This document shows positions 44,216 through 55,779 of a stretch of DNA of 64,000 nt, one piece after another (positions within the stretch are counted from its first letter, which is position 1; the number at the start of each line of letters is the position of its first letter). The DNA is from Canna indica (taxonomy: Eukaryota > Streptophyta > Magnoliopsida > Zingiberales > Cannaceae): contig CP136893.1 of the NCBI GenBank assembly GCA_034359265.1, positions 46,015,501 to 46,079,500 on the forward strand, in the 5' to 3' direction. Position numbers and translations under genes: made by a program. The notes under the pieces are model-generated. The model did no database searches. It saw only the letters and a program-made list of their open reading frames with translations, and was not told where the DNA came from.

Positions 44216-45439
44216 AAGAAATAATTAAATTCTTAATTGAATTTTACCACCAAATTATAAAATAAGTTAGATGACATGAAATAAGTAGCATTTAAGTAAG
44301 ATAAATCATGAAATTATGCTACTAAACATGGTAATTTGACACATCATCAATATACATTCACCAGCCCACAAAGGGCGGACATACACAATTTGTTATGCAA
44401 CATTTCTCTAGCATTACTACTTCTGATGCCACTGAAGGCGAGGGGTTGAAGCTCAACCAAGTAACTAGTAGGGTTACTTTCTCCCCATTACATTGCTTTA
44501 CCTGGCCGCATTGACCATGAACTGTGGTTGACAAAATTGGGAGGATCGAATTGTTGAGCCACAAGAGGATGTCGGCGTAACAACCAAAGCGGGTAAGCCC
44601 CAAAGTCTCGTATTCCAGAAGCAAGGCAAGGACCCGACATCCTCCTCACCACTTGGCTGGGGGAAAATCCACAACAATCCATTAGCTGTAGATCTTTACA
44701 GAGCTATCTTGGTCGCCTATTGCTGACCTCGCCCACTTCATCTTCTTCAAAAGCCGCATGGCGTGAAAACACAACAGTCCCCGATCTACGTACTACCACT
44801 TCAAGGTTGACATCCTTCCCCATCAAACGGACAATGCGAGAAACCTAGACAAACGAAGGATGAGTCTACTCCCGTTCAGGGCCGACTTCAGCAAAAGATA
44901 AGGTCAGAAAAACTCACCAAAGATGGTCGTGGACTGACAGGATGATGAACTAAATGGAGAGATCACCGACGAGGATCCTTGGAGTAAGAACCGGTGGAAT
45001 GAAAATTCGCAGCACTCACCATTCCATGCCAGAACTTGAGACACATGGAAAAAGGAAAGGGAGGGGTTTTTTAAAGACCCTAGGGAATCTCCCATGTAAC
45101 GACCATTGGTTACACTCCGTTAACGGGGAGAAGCCCATCTGCCAGCAGCAGGCACTTAAGTGCCTCGAAAATGAACAAATCTCTATACCATAATTACTCC
45201 ATGTCATAATTAAATGCTTAGCATGCGTTGATAAGCAGCGAACACGTGAGAAAGGCATCCTTTCCCCCCTCAACCACCTTATTGAGCATATAAATCAAAG
45301 AGTCATGAAGCGACAAAACTGAACACACTAAGTTCTATTACTTCAGTAATTTGGCTAAGGATAAAACACAGCCCGTACTCATATACCCGCCTGAGGTCAG
45401 ATACTTGGAACATAGATAGGGCTCGGCAGACAAATAGAA
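44216..45439. other. unassigned sequence between Tat LTR fragments
   Basis: Only short frames with no known domain (44358-44624 minus, 44954-45193 plus). It may be the 3' non-coding part of the plus-strand Tat element, since a plus-oriented Tat-like LTR follows, but I cannot prove this. Confidence 0.4.
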
Positions 45440-45804
45440 CCTGGTTGACTATTAGGGCTTGACATGAAGTCCTTAGACTCTGACCAAGCTCAGGGGTGTG
45501 GACTGGACGAACTATTTAGGCTCGGCCTGACTAGGCCCAGAAGCACCCCAACTCATGAACCAAACTTTGGTCGAACCGATTACACTTAGCCCAAGGGCTC
45601 CATCAGACCAAACAAGGATATCGTCATCATTCATTTATTACTAGGGACAGTAATGAGCTCGCCATCTTCGGGGAAAACATTGACCCATTCCGGGCATGTT
45701 CCCACGGGATTCTGGGAGACATCATCGCCAAACACCCTAATCTGCCTCAAAAAATAGACATGGCGCACTTTAGGAATACTCTCGATTCTAGTGGCCCAAG
45801 GGAT
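45440..45804 (+). repeat. possible Tat 3' LTR fragment, plus orientation
   Basis: ggactggacgaactatttaggctcgg, the ttactagggacagtaatgagctcgcc box, catcttcgggg and a cacggga-type end resemble, in the same order, the LTR at 34640-35140. It could be the 3' LTR partner of that element, which would make 34640-45804 one disrupted insertion. Similarity is moderate by eye. Confidence 0.45.
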
Positions 45805-46656
45805 CCCCTTAGGCTTCGATCTCTATTTTGATAATAACAAACATGTTCCAAATGCGACTGAGAAAGGGCAGAAGTGACCAATCCTAATAAACCAATCAGT
45901 CGATCGACGATCGATCGACAAGCTACCGGTCGGTGTCCAACGGGTAGAAAAATGCTCATTGGAGTGATGTGCCGAGTGAGGGGGTACCCCTCACCAACCT
46001 CTCTTAGACCTTCTTAATGATCATTAGTGCACTCCAAATAGAGATTTCAGCCCTCAAAGATTGATTTGTGCTCGCTTGCTTCACCGATAGCTTCATCCTC
46101 CTCAAGCGATCTTCTGGTCTCAACTCCGGCAACAATTCGAGCTCACCATCTTGAAGAGTTGGAGACTTGGAAAGCTTTGGAAGGAGCTCACACTTGTGGT
46201 TTCATTTTTAGCTCCTTCTTGTCATTCTTCATTGTTTTTTAAATTGTAATCATCATTATTAGCTTGCTAGGTGTGCTAGTGTAAACACTTAGGGTTTCCT
46301 TCATAGAATTGTGTTTTGCCTAGGTGAATAGGTTTGAGGAGTTCTCAAAGGGTTGAGAAGCGAGTCATCGGTTGTATTCAAAGGCAAACACAAAGTCTAC
46401 AAAGGATTTGATTAGAAATCCTTGGTGTGGAGCCAAGATAGTAGAGTAGGGGGTTGGCCGAACCGCTATAACTACTTATCTTTTCATTGCTTGTTTGATT
46501 GTGCTTATTGTTTAATTATTACTTGTCGAGCAGCGTAACTCAATTGCGTCATCAATTTGGTTACATTAGAAATCGAACTCGAAAAAAATTGAATATAAGT
46601 TAAGATTCATCCAACACTATTCAACCCCCTCTTCTAGTGTGGGTATTCAACCAACA
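45805..46656 (+). repeat. 5' LTR of the SIRE-type element, shortened
   Basis: It starts within the conserved ttaggcttcgatct...ttttgataataacaaacatgt segment and ends CTTCTAGTGTGGGTATTCAACCAACA. It has only a few GGTCGA-type motifs (about 45895-45925). At 45976-45994 a palindrome (gtgagggg/cccctcac) stands where related LTRs have a TATA box in the loop. About 850 bases, against 1467 in the solo LTR at 20263. Confidence 0.85.
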
Positions 46657-46658
46657 AT

Positions 46659-46670
46659 TGGTATCAGAGC
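46659..46670 (+). other. primer binding site, initiator tRNA-Met type
   Basis: tggtatcagagc two bases after the LTR end. Confidence 0.93.
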
Positions 46671-46713
46671 AAGGTCGTAGGATTAGATTTAACCATCTAC
46701 CCTACAATTTAGA

Positions 46714-48267
46714 ATGTCTAGTGAAATCCAAATAGCTCAAGGGTCCTCTACTCATACTCCACCATTGTTCGATGGAAACAACTATGTCTATTGGAAGATA
46801 CGCATGAATGGCTTCCTTTAATCACTAGGCATGGATGTATGGAGAATGATTCAAGTAGAGTATAGGCAACCAACTAAGGATATGGATGAGTGGGATCAAG
46901 AAGAAATTAGACTCTTTAATGCAAATGCAAAGGCCGTCAATGCACTATATTGTGGCATATCAATTAATGAGTTTAATAGGATTTCCACTTGTAAGTCTGC
47001 ATATGAACTTTGGAAAGTCTTAAAAACTACACATGAAGGTACTTCACAAGTTAAGGAATCTAAGATAAACCTACTCATGCATGACTATGAAATGTTCAAA
47101 ATGTTATCGCATGAATCTATTGATGCCATGTGTGCTCGCTTTCAAAATATTACAAATAGATTGGCTAACCTTGGTAGAGACATAAGGGAAGAGGAGAAGG
47201 TAAGGAAGCTCATTCGTTCTCTTCCAAAAGCTTGGGAGCCCAAGGTCATCACAATCATGGAAGCAAAGGACATGAGCACCTTAAAGATCACTGAGCTCAT
47301 TGGGTCTCTCATGACACATGAGACCCATATGAAGCAATACAAGGAGGAAGATGCCCCCAAAGGCAAGACCATTGCCTTAAAAGCATCACACCGGAGTGAA
47401 GAACCCTCATCATCCAAGAAAGAGACAGATGATTTTGAAGAAATGGCAATGTTGGCATGGAGATTCATGACTTTCATGAGAGGAGGAATGAGAAAGGGAA
47501 GAGGAGGATACACATGCTTCAATTGCAACAAAATCGTGCATCTAAGGAAGGATTGCCCACTTCTCAAGATGGCTTCTACCTCCAACCCTCACAAGAAAGA
47601 CAAATACAAGAAGAAGAAGAAGAAGAAGAAGAAGAAGGCGATGATGGCTTCTTGGGATGAAAGTGAGTCTTCGTCAAGTCAAGAAGACTCCAAAAGTGAA
47701 AAGGCAAATATTTGCCTCATGGCAAATGACAACAAGGTAAGATTTACATTTGGCGAGCTTTCATTTATGCTAGAAGAGCTAGAAAATGAATTTAATCAAA
47801 TGCATGATGAATTTACTGCTATTAGAAAAAAGTTTAAAGAGCTTAAAAAGGACAACAAATCTTTAGAGCTTGAAAATGATAACTTGCTACTCTCATGCAA
47901 TGCATTAAGGAAAGAAGTAGATACCCTTAAGGAAGAAAAGCATGTCTTAAATGATGCTAAGAAAAACTTTAGAAAATGAAAACAAAAAATTGGAGAATGA
48001 AAACAAGTTCTTAAGTGATCAAGTGATAGCATGCTAAACTTAAAAAAGAAACTTTGCATGCTAAATGAAAAAATGACAACCTTACAAAATGCCATGCCCA
48101 AGGTTGTGCATGGTAGAAAGTCATCAAACAATCATGCTTATGCACACTTCCATGCTCACACACATAGCCCAAGAAAGTTTAATGGAAGTTATTTTTCATG
48201 TGGTATTTTTGGCCATATGGCTAGAGATTGTGCACTAAGGAGGAACCCTCATGCTAGATTCGCTTAG
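46714..48267 (+). pseudogene. SIRE-type gag, nearly complete
   Basis: The ATG at 46714 opens MSSEIQIAQGSS, then PPLFDGNNYVYWKIRMNGFL and one TAA near 46818. An open run of 382 codons follows (46831-47979): UBN2-type gag core (AYELWKVLKTTHEGTSQVKE, LMHDYEMFKM, SIDAMCARFQNITNRL, VRKLIRSLPKAWEPKVI), a CCHC knuckle (CFNCNKIVHLRKDC, with Val before His instead of Gly), a poly-Lys run made by an (aag)n microsatellite (47608-47640), an acidic Ser stretch, and a coiled coil. After a frame change (about 47970-48030) the coiled coil continues to a second knuckle-like motif (CGIFGHMARDC) ending at 48267. One stop and one frameshift separate it from an intact gag. Confidence 0.9.
47608..47640 (+). repeat. 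(AAG)n microsatellite coding poly-lysine
   Basis: About ten AAG codons inside the gag frame. They keep the frame and add a basic tract after the zinc knuckle. Confidence 0.95.
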
Positions 48268-49235
48268 GTTCCTAAGATGACTAACACTCAAGGACCTTGG
48301 AAGATTTGGGTACCTAAAATTATCTCTTCTCCTTTTGTAGATGGAGAAGCATCCTCAAGCAAGTAGAAGCACATGAATCTTGCATAGCGGTTGCTCAAAA
48401 CAAATGACGGGTGATATCAATATTTTTGCAACCCTATCAAGCAAGGATAGTGGACATGTGACATTTGGAGACAATGGTAAAGGTAAGATTGTTGGCATTG
48501 GTGATATAGGTATACTCTCATACTCATGCATTAAAAATATTTTACTAGTTGATGGGTTAAAGCATAACTTGATTAGCATATCTCAATTATGTGATAATGG
48601 AAATAGGTAAGAAACTGTTTACACACTAGATTTAAATGTTTTGTCTAATCCTCATGTTCGATGCTTAGTTGTCATGAAAAATGATTCTTGGTTGTGGCAT
48701 AGAAGGTTAGGACATGCTAGTATGAGCCCCATCTAAGAAACATCTAAAAAGGACTTAGTTCAAGAAATACCTAAGATAAAATTTGAAAAAGGCAAACTTT
48801 GTGATGCATGTCCCCATGGAAAACAAGTTAAGTTTTAATTTCATAGCATTAATCAAGTGAGTACATATAGAACACTTGAGCTTGTGCACATGGATCTATT
48901 TGGTCCTTGTGATGTGGCTAGTCTAGGTGGAAAGTCATATTGCTATGTTTTGGTTGATGATTTCTCTAGATTTACATGGGTTTTCTTCTTAGCTAAGAAA
49001 AATGAAACTTTTTATTTCCTTAAAAAATTTGCTAGGAGTATTACAAATGAGAAAGAAATTTTAATTTTGAAAATTAGAAATGATAATGGAGGAGAATTTA
49101 AAAATGAAAAGTTTTTTGAATTTTGTGATGAATTTGGTATTGAGCATACTTTTTCTTCCCCTAGAACCCCTCAACAAAATGGGATGGTTGAAAGGAAGAA
49201 TAGAACCTTACAAGAGATGGCTAGAACCCTGCTTT
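48268..49235 (+). pseudogene. SIRE-type protease and integrase, C-terminus lost
   Basis: WKIWVPK (48300-48320) ends the gag side. The protease active site reads L-H-S-G-C-S at 48380-48397, with His (48383-48385) in place of the catalytic Asp. Integrase zinc region: LWHRRLGHAS (about 48692-48721), CDACPHGKQ. Catalytic core: LVHMDLFGPCDVASLGGKSY with the first Asp, LVDDFSRFTW, IRNDNGGEF with the second Asp, PRTPQQNGMVERKNRTLQEM with the Glu. The frame 48857-49237 is open. It ends at MARTLL, where an intact relative would continue with an LNE-type helix. Stops lie at about 48609, 48738 and 48838. Confidence 0.9.
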
Positions 49236-50476
49236 GAATCTAGGAGAATCCTTCTCAGAAGAAAAGATTGTAAGAGAAGTTCTGAGATTGCTACCTTCTA
49301 AGTTTGACATCAAAGTTGCAGCTATCAGTGAAGTACATGATCCGTTAGTTATGATTCTTGATACTTTGATGGGAAAGCTTGAAACTGATAGAAAAATATT
49401 CACACAAAGAGAAGAAGAAAAATATTGCCTTCAGTGCAACTGAAGATGAAGGAAGGTCTGAAGAATGCTCAAGAAATTAGATGGACACCATGCTTGCTCT
49501 ATTGACAAAGAACTTCAAAAGATTTCCGAAAAATAAAAACAAGTAGTTTCAACCTCAGTTCCAATCATAGTTCTAACCGACTGGGTTTAATAGTTCAAAA
49601 TCCAGAAACACAGTGGAGGAAACCAAAAGAGGGCAGTCGTCAGCACACAAGAATGATTTAAAATATAAATACAAAGGTGTGAAATACTTTGAATGTGAAG
49701 GATACAATCAAGTCAAGTCAGAGTGTCCGAACTTACAAAAGAAGCTAAAGAAATCTTTCACGATTACATGGAGTGATGATGATGAGGAAGATGACTCAGG
49801 TGAATCTGAAAATCAGTCCAACAACTTTGTGGCTTTTGTAGCAAGCATTTGTGGTTCAGGCAGAACCTCAGACAGTTTAGATGCAGAAGATGATGAAAGA
49901 GTAGATCAATGTGCCGAAAGCCTTGAAGATGCCTACCAGCTGATGTTTGACAAATAGGTTGAGGTTGCCAAGCTGAACAAATCTCTTAATGATCAAAGCA
50001 AGTTACTAACACAAGATATTGAACAAAAAATTCAATATCTTTAAGCTCAAATTGATGAAATGAAAAATAGTGAGTCTATATTGATTAATGAACTTGAAAA
50101 TATAAAGAAAGAGGCGAGGATGATGAATTCTAGTAGTAGACATAATGAAATTTAGAGTGCATGAAAATATCCTCCTAATCACAGTGGACTTGGATACACT
50201 AGATCATCCCAATCAAAGACTCAATTGCAACTTCGTATGCAACTGAAGTTTGTCCACAGTGGTTCTACAAGCCAACAACACTCCACTGCTAGACGAAATA
50301 TGAGAGAGCTAGTATGCTATTATTGTAAACTCAAGGGGCATACTAGGGCACACAGCTTCAAACTGTCAAATAATCTGATAAAAAGGGGAGGTGTGAAACA
50401 AACAAAGCATAAAGTGAAGCAGATTTGGGTAAGAAAAACTGATCTTAAGTGTCAAGTTGATTTTATGTCAAAATAG
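49236..50476 (+). pseudogene. SIRE-type gag remains
   Basis: LGESFSEEKIVREVLRLLPSKFD (49237) is the middle of a SIRE-type gag. Stops follow at 49441. The frame 49613-49957 has a degraded knuckle (YFECEGYNQVKSECP, where His is replaced) and an acidic Asp/Glu run, then coiled-coil sequence with stops. 50225-50476 has a second CCHC-like motif (CYYCKLKGHTRAHS, last Cys changed) and ends KQIWVRK, the gag/protease landmark. The N-terminal gag is absent. Confidence 0.82.
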
Positions 50477-52130
50477 CTTCTTCTCTAGGTTCATGGTACT
50501 GTCTGTTAGCCAAGACAATTTGTTCATGGTAAGAAAAACAAAGCATAAGGGGATGCTCCAAGCGCATGACTGTTAACCAAGACAATTTGAAAGATATTCA
50601 AGTATGGCAATGCAACAATAATATTTGGAGATGGTGGACATGGTAATATTGTTGGAATTGGTACTCTTGATGTACCAAGAATACCAAGTTTGAAGAATGT
50701 CTCGCTGGTTGAAGGTCTCAAAGCAAACTTAGTAAGTATAAGCCAATTGTGTGATCAAAATTTGAGTGTAAAGTTTACCAGAAGCAGCTACAAGGTCTAT
50801 AGTGAGGATGGAGATTGTATCCTTGAAGGAAACAGATCAAATGATAACTGCTACATAATAGCATCTTCATCAGTTTGTCTCACATTTACCACCTCCAACA
50901 TAAATCTTTGTCATCGTAGGTTTGGTCATGTAAACAACAGAGACCTCAAGAGAATTGTAAATGGTGAAACAGTCAGAGGAATCCCAAAACTATCAAGTGA
51001 ACCAGAAGCTATTTGTGGCCCATGTCAAAAGGTAAACAAACAAGACAGTCAAACAACCAGTCACAACTCATTGCAACTTCAAGGCCTCTGGAGCTACTTC
51101 ATCTAGATCTGGTTGGACCAATGCAAGTTTAAAGTCTTGGAGGTAAAAAGAATGTATTGTTTGTGTTGATGACTACTCACGATTTACCTAGATAGATTTA
51201 TTGCGAGAAAAGTCAAGTGCCTTCAATATTTTTAAGACACTGTGTATGAGGCTGCAGAATGAAAAGGGGCTTCCAATTATGAAAGTGACCAGAATTCGGA
51301 GTGATCACAGCAAAGAGTTCGAAAATTGTTCTTTCTCTTAGTTCTGTGATGAGAGTGAGATTCTGCAAGAGTTCTCAGCTCCAAAGACCCCACAACAAAA
51401 TGGGGTGGTCGAAAGGAAGAACATAACAACTCAAGAGATGGCCCGGGTGATGCTTAATGCAAAGTGGGATTTTGAATGAGTTCTCGGCTCCAAAGACTCC
51501 ACAACAAAATGGAGTGGTCAAAAGGAAGGACATAACAATTCAGGAGATGGGCCGGGTGGTGCTCAATGCAAAACATATTCCTAAGAGATTCTGGAGTGAA
51601 GCAATCAATACTACATGCTACATTATAAACCGAGTTTATCTTAGACCAAGAACTGTGCAAACTCCATATGAACTGTGGAAGGGAAGAAAACCTAATCTCA
51701 CCTATTTTCCTATTTTTAGCCGCAGGTGTTATGTTCTCAATGATCGGGACTATCTTGACAAGATGCAAAGTAAGAGTGATGAATTAAGCTATATTTATGG
51801 GATACTCCACAAACAGCAAAGCCTATCGTGTATACAACAAGAGAACACAAACAGTAATGGAGTCTGTAAATGTGAATGTTGATGGCACTCAAAACATTCA
51901 GGTCATGACAGTTGATGAGAAGGGAGTTGTAACTGAGGACAAAACTAGTCAGAACACAACCAAGTCTACTAAACAGGTAGTTGGAACTGGAATTGAAATT
52001 GACATTGAGACTGATGCTGAACAGAATGAAGAAAGAAGTGATACTAGAATAGAGAAGTCTACAAAAATATTTAGGAATCATCCCTTACAAAATGTAATTG
52101 AAAATTTGAATGATAGGGGTTAAAACCAGA
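50477..52130 (+). pseudogene. protease and integrase with an internal duplication
   Basis: Protease remains are strongly decayed (about 50530-50690), then the NVSLVEGLKANLVSISQLCD landmark. The GAG-pre-integrase zinc region has LCHRRFGHVNNRDLKRI and CGPCQK. A frame-broken core follows (about 51100-51350). A PKTPQQNGVVERK segment with the catalytic Glu appears twice because of a tandem duplication (51363-51573). The rest, FWSEAINTTCYIINRVY and TPYELWKGRKPN, is open to 51882. A frame change then leads to an acidic linker (51797-52123) before RT. Confidence 0.87.
51363..51573 (+). repeat. tandem duplication of about 105 bp in integrase
   Basis: gagttctcagctccaaagac (from about 51371) and gagttctcggctccaaagac (from about 51479) start two diverged copies. 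Each runs through the PQQNGVV segment to a gtgctcaatgcaaa or gtgatgcttaatgcaaa end. The copies differ at roughly one base in ten by eye. Confidence 0.9.
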
Positions 52131-53733
52131 AATCAACCAATTAAGGAAGAATTATCAAGATATGATCAGATATTCCTGCTATACTTTCAAAGTTGAGCCC
52201 AAGAATATCAAAGAAGCATTAAAAGATGAATTTTGGATTACTATGCAAGAGGAGTTGCAACAGTTTGAGTGGAATGATGTATGGGAGCTTGTTCCAAGAC
52301 CTGAAGGTGTAAATATTGTTGGAACCAAGTGGATCTTTAAAAACAAAATAGATGAAGCAAGAAATATAACCAGAAATAAAGCCAGACTTATTGCTTAGGG
52401 TTTTAATTAGATTGAAGGGTTGGATTATGATGAAACTTTTGCACCAGTTGCTCGTCTGGAATCAATCAGATTACTACTAGCTATAGCCTATTGTATGAAG
52501 TTTAAGTAATTTTAGATGGATGTCAAAATAGCTTTCTTGAATAGGTTTCTAAACGAAGAAGTGTATGCTGAACAACCAAAGAGGTTTGAAGATCCTACTC
52601 ATCCAGATCATGTATACAGACTGAAGAAAGCTCTCTATTGGCTTAAACAAGCACCGGGAGCATGGTATGAAAGGCTCACTCAATACCTTCTTCTAAAAGG
52701 ATACAAAAGAGGAAGTGTTGATCAAGTCTTGTTTATTAAGAGGAAGGAGTCAAAACTGGTAATTGCTCAGATATACGCAGATGACATTATTTTTGGGTCT
52801 ACTTCAGAAACATATATGGAACAATTCATGGATGACATGAAGTCTGAGTTTGAGATGAGCATGGTTGGAGAAATGAGTTATTTTGTTAGTCTCCAAGTGA
52901 AGCAAACAAAAGAGCGACATTCATTTCTCACAGTGAGTACGCTAAGAACTTGATTCACAAGTTTGGAATGGACAGTTCTAATTCAGTTAGAACTCTCATC
53001 TCAACTCATGAAAAATTGAGCAGGAATGAAGAAGGTAAGAGTGTTGATCCTTGTCTCTACAGAAGTATGATAGGCAGCCTGTTGTATCTGACAACCGGCA
53101 GACCAGATTTGAGTTTCGGTGTAGGTTTATGTGTTAGATATCAGGCAAATCCAAAGGAATCTTATATTCTGGCCGTTAAAAGAATCCTGAAATACGTTAA
53201 AGGTACTATAAATTTCGGACTGTGGTATTCAATGAATTCTAATCCATGTCTTGTAGGCTTGACGGATGCATATTGGGCTAGAAACATAGATGACAGAAAG
53301 AGCACAACTGGTGGATATTTCTATATCGAGAAAAATCTCATGACATGGTTGAGCAAGAAGCAAAGTTCTATTTTCCATTCTTCTGCAGAGGCTGAATACT
53401 TAGCTGTGGGTTGTTGTTAGTACACAACTAATTTGGATGAAAAATATGCTATTGAATTACAAGTTCAAACAGGAAGAGATGGTATTGTATTGTGATAATA
53501 CAAGTGCAATCAATATTTCAAAGAATCCAATTATGCATTCACGCAGAAAACATATCGATATTCGGTTTCATTTCATCAGAGAACTTGTTGAAAGCAAAGA
53601 AATACAACTTGAGTCTATTTCTACAGATCGTCAAGTGGCAGATATTTTCACAAAGGCTCTAGATGTATTTGTGATTTTTTTTAAAAATGGGGTTTTATTT
53701 AAAGAGGAAGTTGTAACCACCTTGAAGTTGTAA
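52131..53733 (+). pseudogene. copia reverse transcriptase and RNase H
   Basis: RT: ALKDEFWITMQEELQQFEWNDVWELVPRP, GTKWIFKNK, a stop near 52396, GLDYDETFAPVARLESIRLLL, then [19 protein letters not shown] and [12 protein letters not shown] (about 52768-52803) with the YADD box intact. After a frame change near 52945, the connection and RNase H domain run KSVDPCLYRSMIGSLLYLT and GRPDLSFGVGLCVRYQANPKE. RNase H has GLTDAYWARNIDDRKSTTGG, SSAEAEYLA, CDNTSAINISKNP and RRKHIDIRFHFIRE. Stops near 53418 and elsewhere. The catalytic residues look good, so inactivation was by stops and shifts only. Confidence 0.92.
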
Positions 53734-53843
53734 TTGCTCTCTCTCTCTCTCCACTACTTATTCCTCATTCAAGAGGCGAAGTAGTAACCCCCTTTTTAAG
53801 TTGCAACTGCTCTCTCCACTTCTTCGCCCTCTTCTTCCTCTTC

Positions 53844-55670
53844 AATGGAGCCAGCCAAGACTCCCTCTGGTCTGCGTCGCAAAGGTGCAGTGCGCAAGGT
53901 TTACAAGAAATCCACTTCTTCTTCTGGTAAGGGTGAATTGTCTTCTATCTAGGAGGAAAGAGTAGCACCTCCCAACCAGATGTCTACTGAGAGAGTTGCT
54001 CCATCTGAAGGTCATCCTATACGTGTGAAGCATGGAAGGTGCCCTGCTGATCGCTGCCCTAGACGCAGTAGAGGTATGCAGTACGTCTACCTTCCCTAAT
54101 ACTCTACCTAGGGTTTCAATTCCTGAGGGGGAGAGTTCTTGTGTTGAGGGGGAGACTTGTATGGAACTCACAATCTACACCGGTGATCCAATTCATAGTG
54201 ACCTAGTTGAAACAGATTTTATGACTGATTATGTTCTTGATTCATCTCCAGTGCACACTAGTCCTCCTTCTACAGGTTTTCCTATGGAATCTGAACAAGT
54301 TAGAGAACAATCAGATCATGTGGCTACTCCTATTACAACTGAGACCCAAACTAGGGTACCAATAGATGATCCCACTATACCTCTAGTTGAAACTGCAAAC
54401 AAGACTGAGATACCCACATATGATATTCCCTCAGTTGCAACTATCGACACAACTAAGCTGAAGAAGAAGACAATTAAATCTCCCTTGCACAAAAGGTCAG
54501 ATAAAGGAAAGTTGCCTGAGAGTTCCAGAAAGAGACATACAAGAAGTTTAACCATTGACAGTGATTCAGATGACGAAACTCTCTTAGAGAGAGTCCTTGA
54601 ATTAAGATGTTCAAAGAAAATGAAGTCATATGCTGCAGCACCTGAGGAGCAAAAAATGCCTCCAAGTCCTCTTCTCAGAAAAAAGCCCTCCAAGTCATTG
54701 AAGAAAACTACTAAGAAGACTAAAACAAATAAGCTACATTCAGGTTTGCTATCTGGTGATCTTTTCTCTTTATGAGAAGCACTTCAGTTGAAAGGATTTA
54801 TTGCTCAGAGACCCAGGATATTAAGAACTTCAAACTTAGATGCAGTAAAGTTATTGATTTTCTTGAGGAGAAACAACTATCTAGTACTTTCATGAACATC
54901 TCTGCTTTTCAAAGCCGCCCGTTATTGAATTTTTTTGCAACCTTTCCACTAATATTTTTGATCCACTTTCTGAACATTTCCATCAAGTGTTTGTTCGTGA
55001 ACATTGGTATGATTTTAGTCTTGCTATTATCAATGATTATTTTGGATATGACTCTACAAGTACTGAATTTGATGAGTTTGATGAATCAAGTATTGAGCTT
55101 TTGAATAGAGTAGGAAATGATGTTTCAAATGGTAAGATAACCAACTGGAATGGTGAGAATAACATTAAATCATCACTGAACACCTTTTATTTTGTGCTAT
55201 ACCTGATTGCAAGATATCACCTGGTTCCAACATCTCACATTATATTTTTAAGCAAGGAAATGGTGATGCACCAAATAATAGCCCTTCATACCAAATTGTC
55301 CACCAAGTCATGACTTTCCTTAATATTTCCAAATCTGGTATATGGTATTTTGGAAAAGTTGGGATTTAAAAAAACTGATGAGGATGTGCTTGAGCCTTTG
55401 AGGTCTTCATTGAAAGTTCATCAAAAGATGTTAAGAGCTGATACTCCTGTTGCTCCTATTATTCATTCTCAACCAGGTACCTCTGCTATTCTTGATGTTC
55501 AGAATATTCTAGAGGAAGTCTCCAAAATCAAAGAAGTTGTATCCACATTGTTGGATCGGGTAATTTAGCTAGAGTACAAGGTCTTGGATCATTTTACCTC
55601 ATCAACTGTTGTTCCACCTGGTAATTTCTCAAATACATCATCTGATTCATCAGGTTAAGTCTTTTGTTCT
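53844..55670 (+). pseudogene. SIRE env-like third ORF, broken
   Basis: It opens MEPAKTPSGLRRKGAVRKVYKK at 53844 and meets a TAG at about 53949. A frame change follows, then 54032-54775 is a 247-residue Ser/Thr/Pro-rich frame with Lys-rich ends. After another shift, 54987-55313 carries HWYDFSLAIINDYFGY, resembling the plant transposon protein domain found downstream of RNase H in SIRE-group elements. The last frame (55350-55568) ends in a helical VQNILEEVSKIKEVVSTLLD segment. SIRE elements are known for such an extra ORF after pol, often called env-like; its function is unproven. I see no convincing signal peptide or membrane anchor. Confidence 0.75.
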
Positions 55671-55779
55671 CTCCTTTGGCTTACTTGCCAATAAGGGGAA
55701 GAATATTCATATGGATTCTATTTTGATGGATACTTTTTGTCAATTGTGATAATATATATTTGTCTCTTAGGGAACTTCT

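Larger units (their letters stand above)
45805..49235 (+). mobile_element. SIRE-type copia element, 5' part, ending inside integrase
   Basis: 5' LTR missing its first 20 or so bases, primer site, long gag, protease and the N-terminal two-thirds of integrase. At about 49235 the sequence switches from integrase to the gag of another SIRE-type copy. The gag and integrase regions are close to intact, with a few stops and shifts. Confidence 0.88.
49236..55750 (+). mobile_element. second SIRE-type copia element, 5'-truncated, plus strand
   Basis: It begins in mid-gag right at the break of the preceding element. It then runs gag remains, integrase with a local duplication, RT, RNase H and an env-like region, ending near ctttggcttacttgccaataagggg (55675-55700), the SIRE 3' non-coding landmark. 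No plus-strand 3' LTR is visible; a minus-strand LTR follows. The sequence is closer to the minus-strand copy at 55780-61129 than to the element at 45805. Confidence 0.85.
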
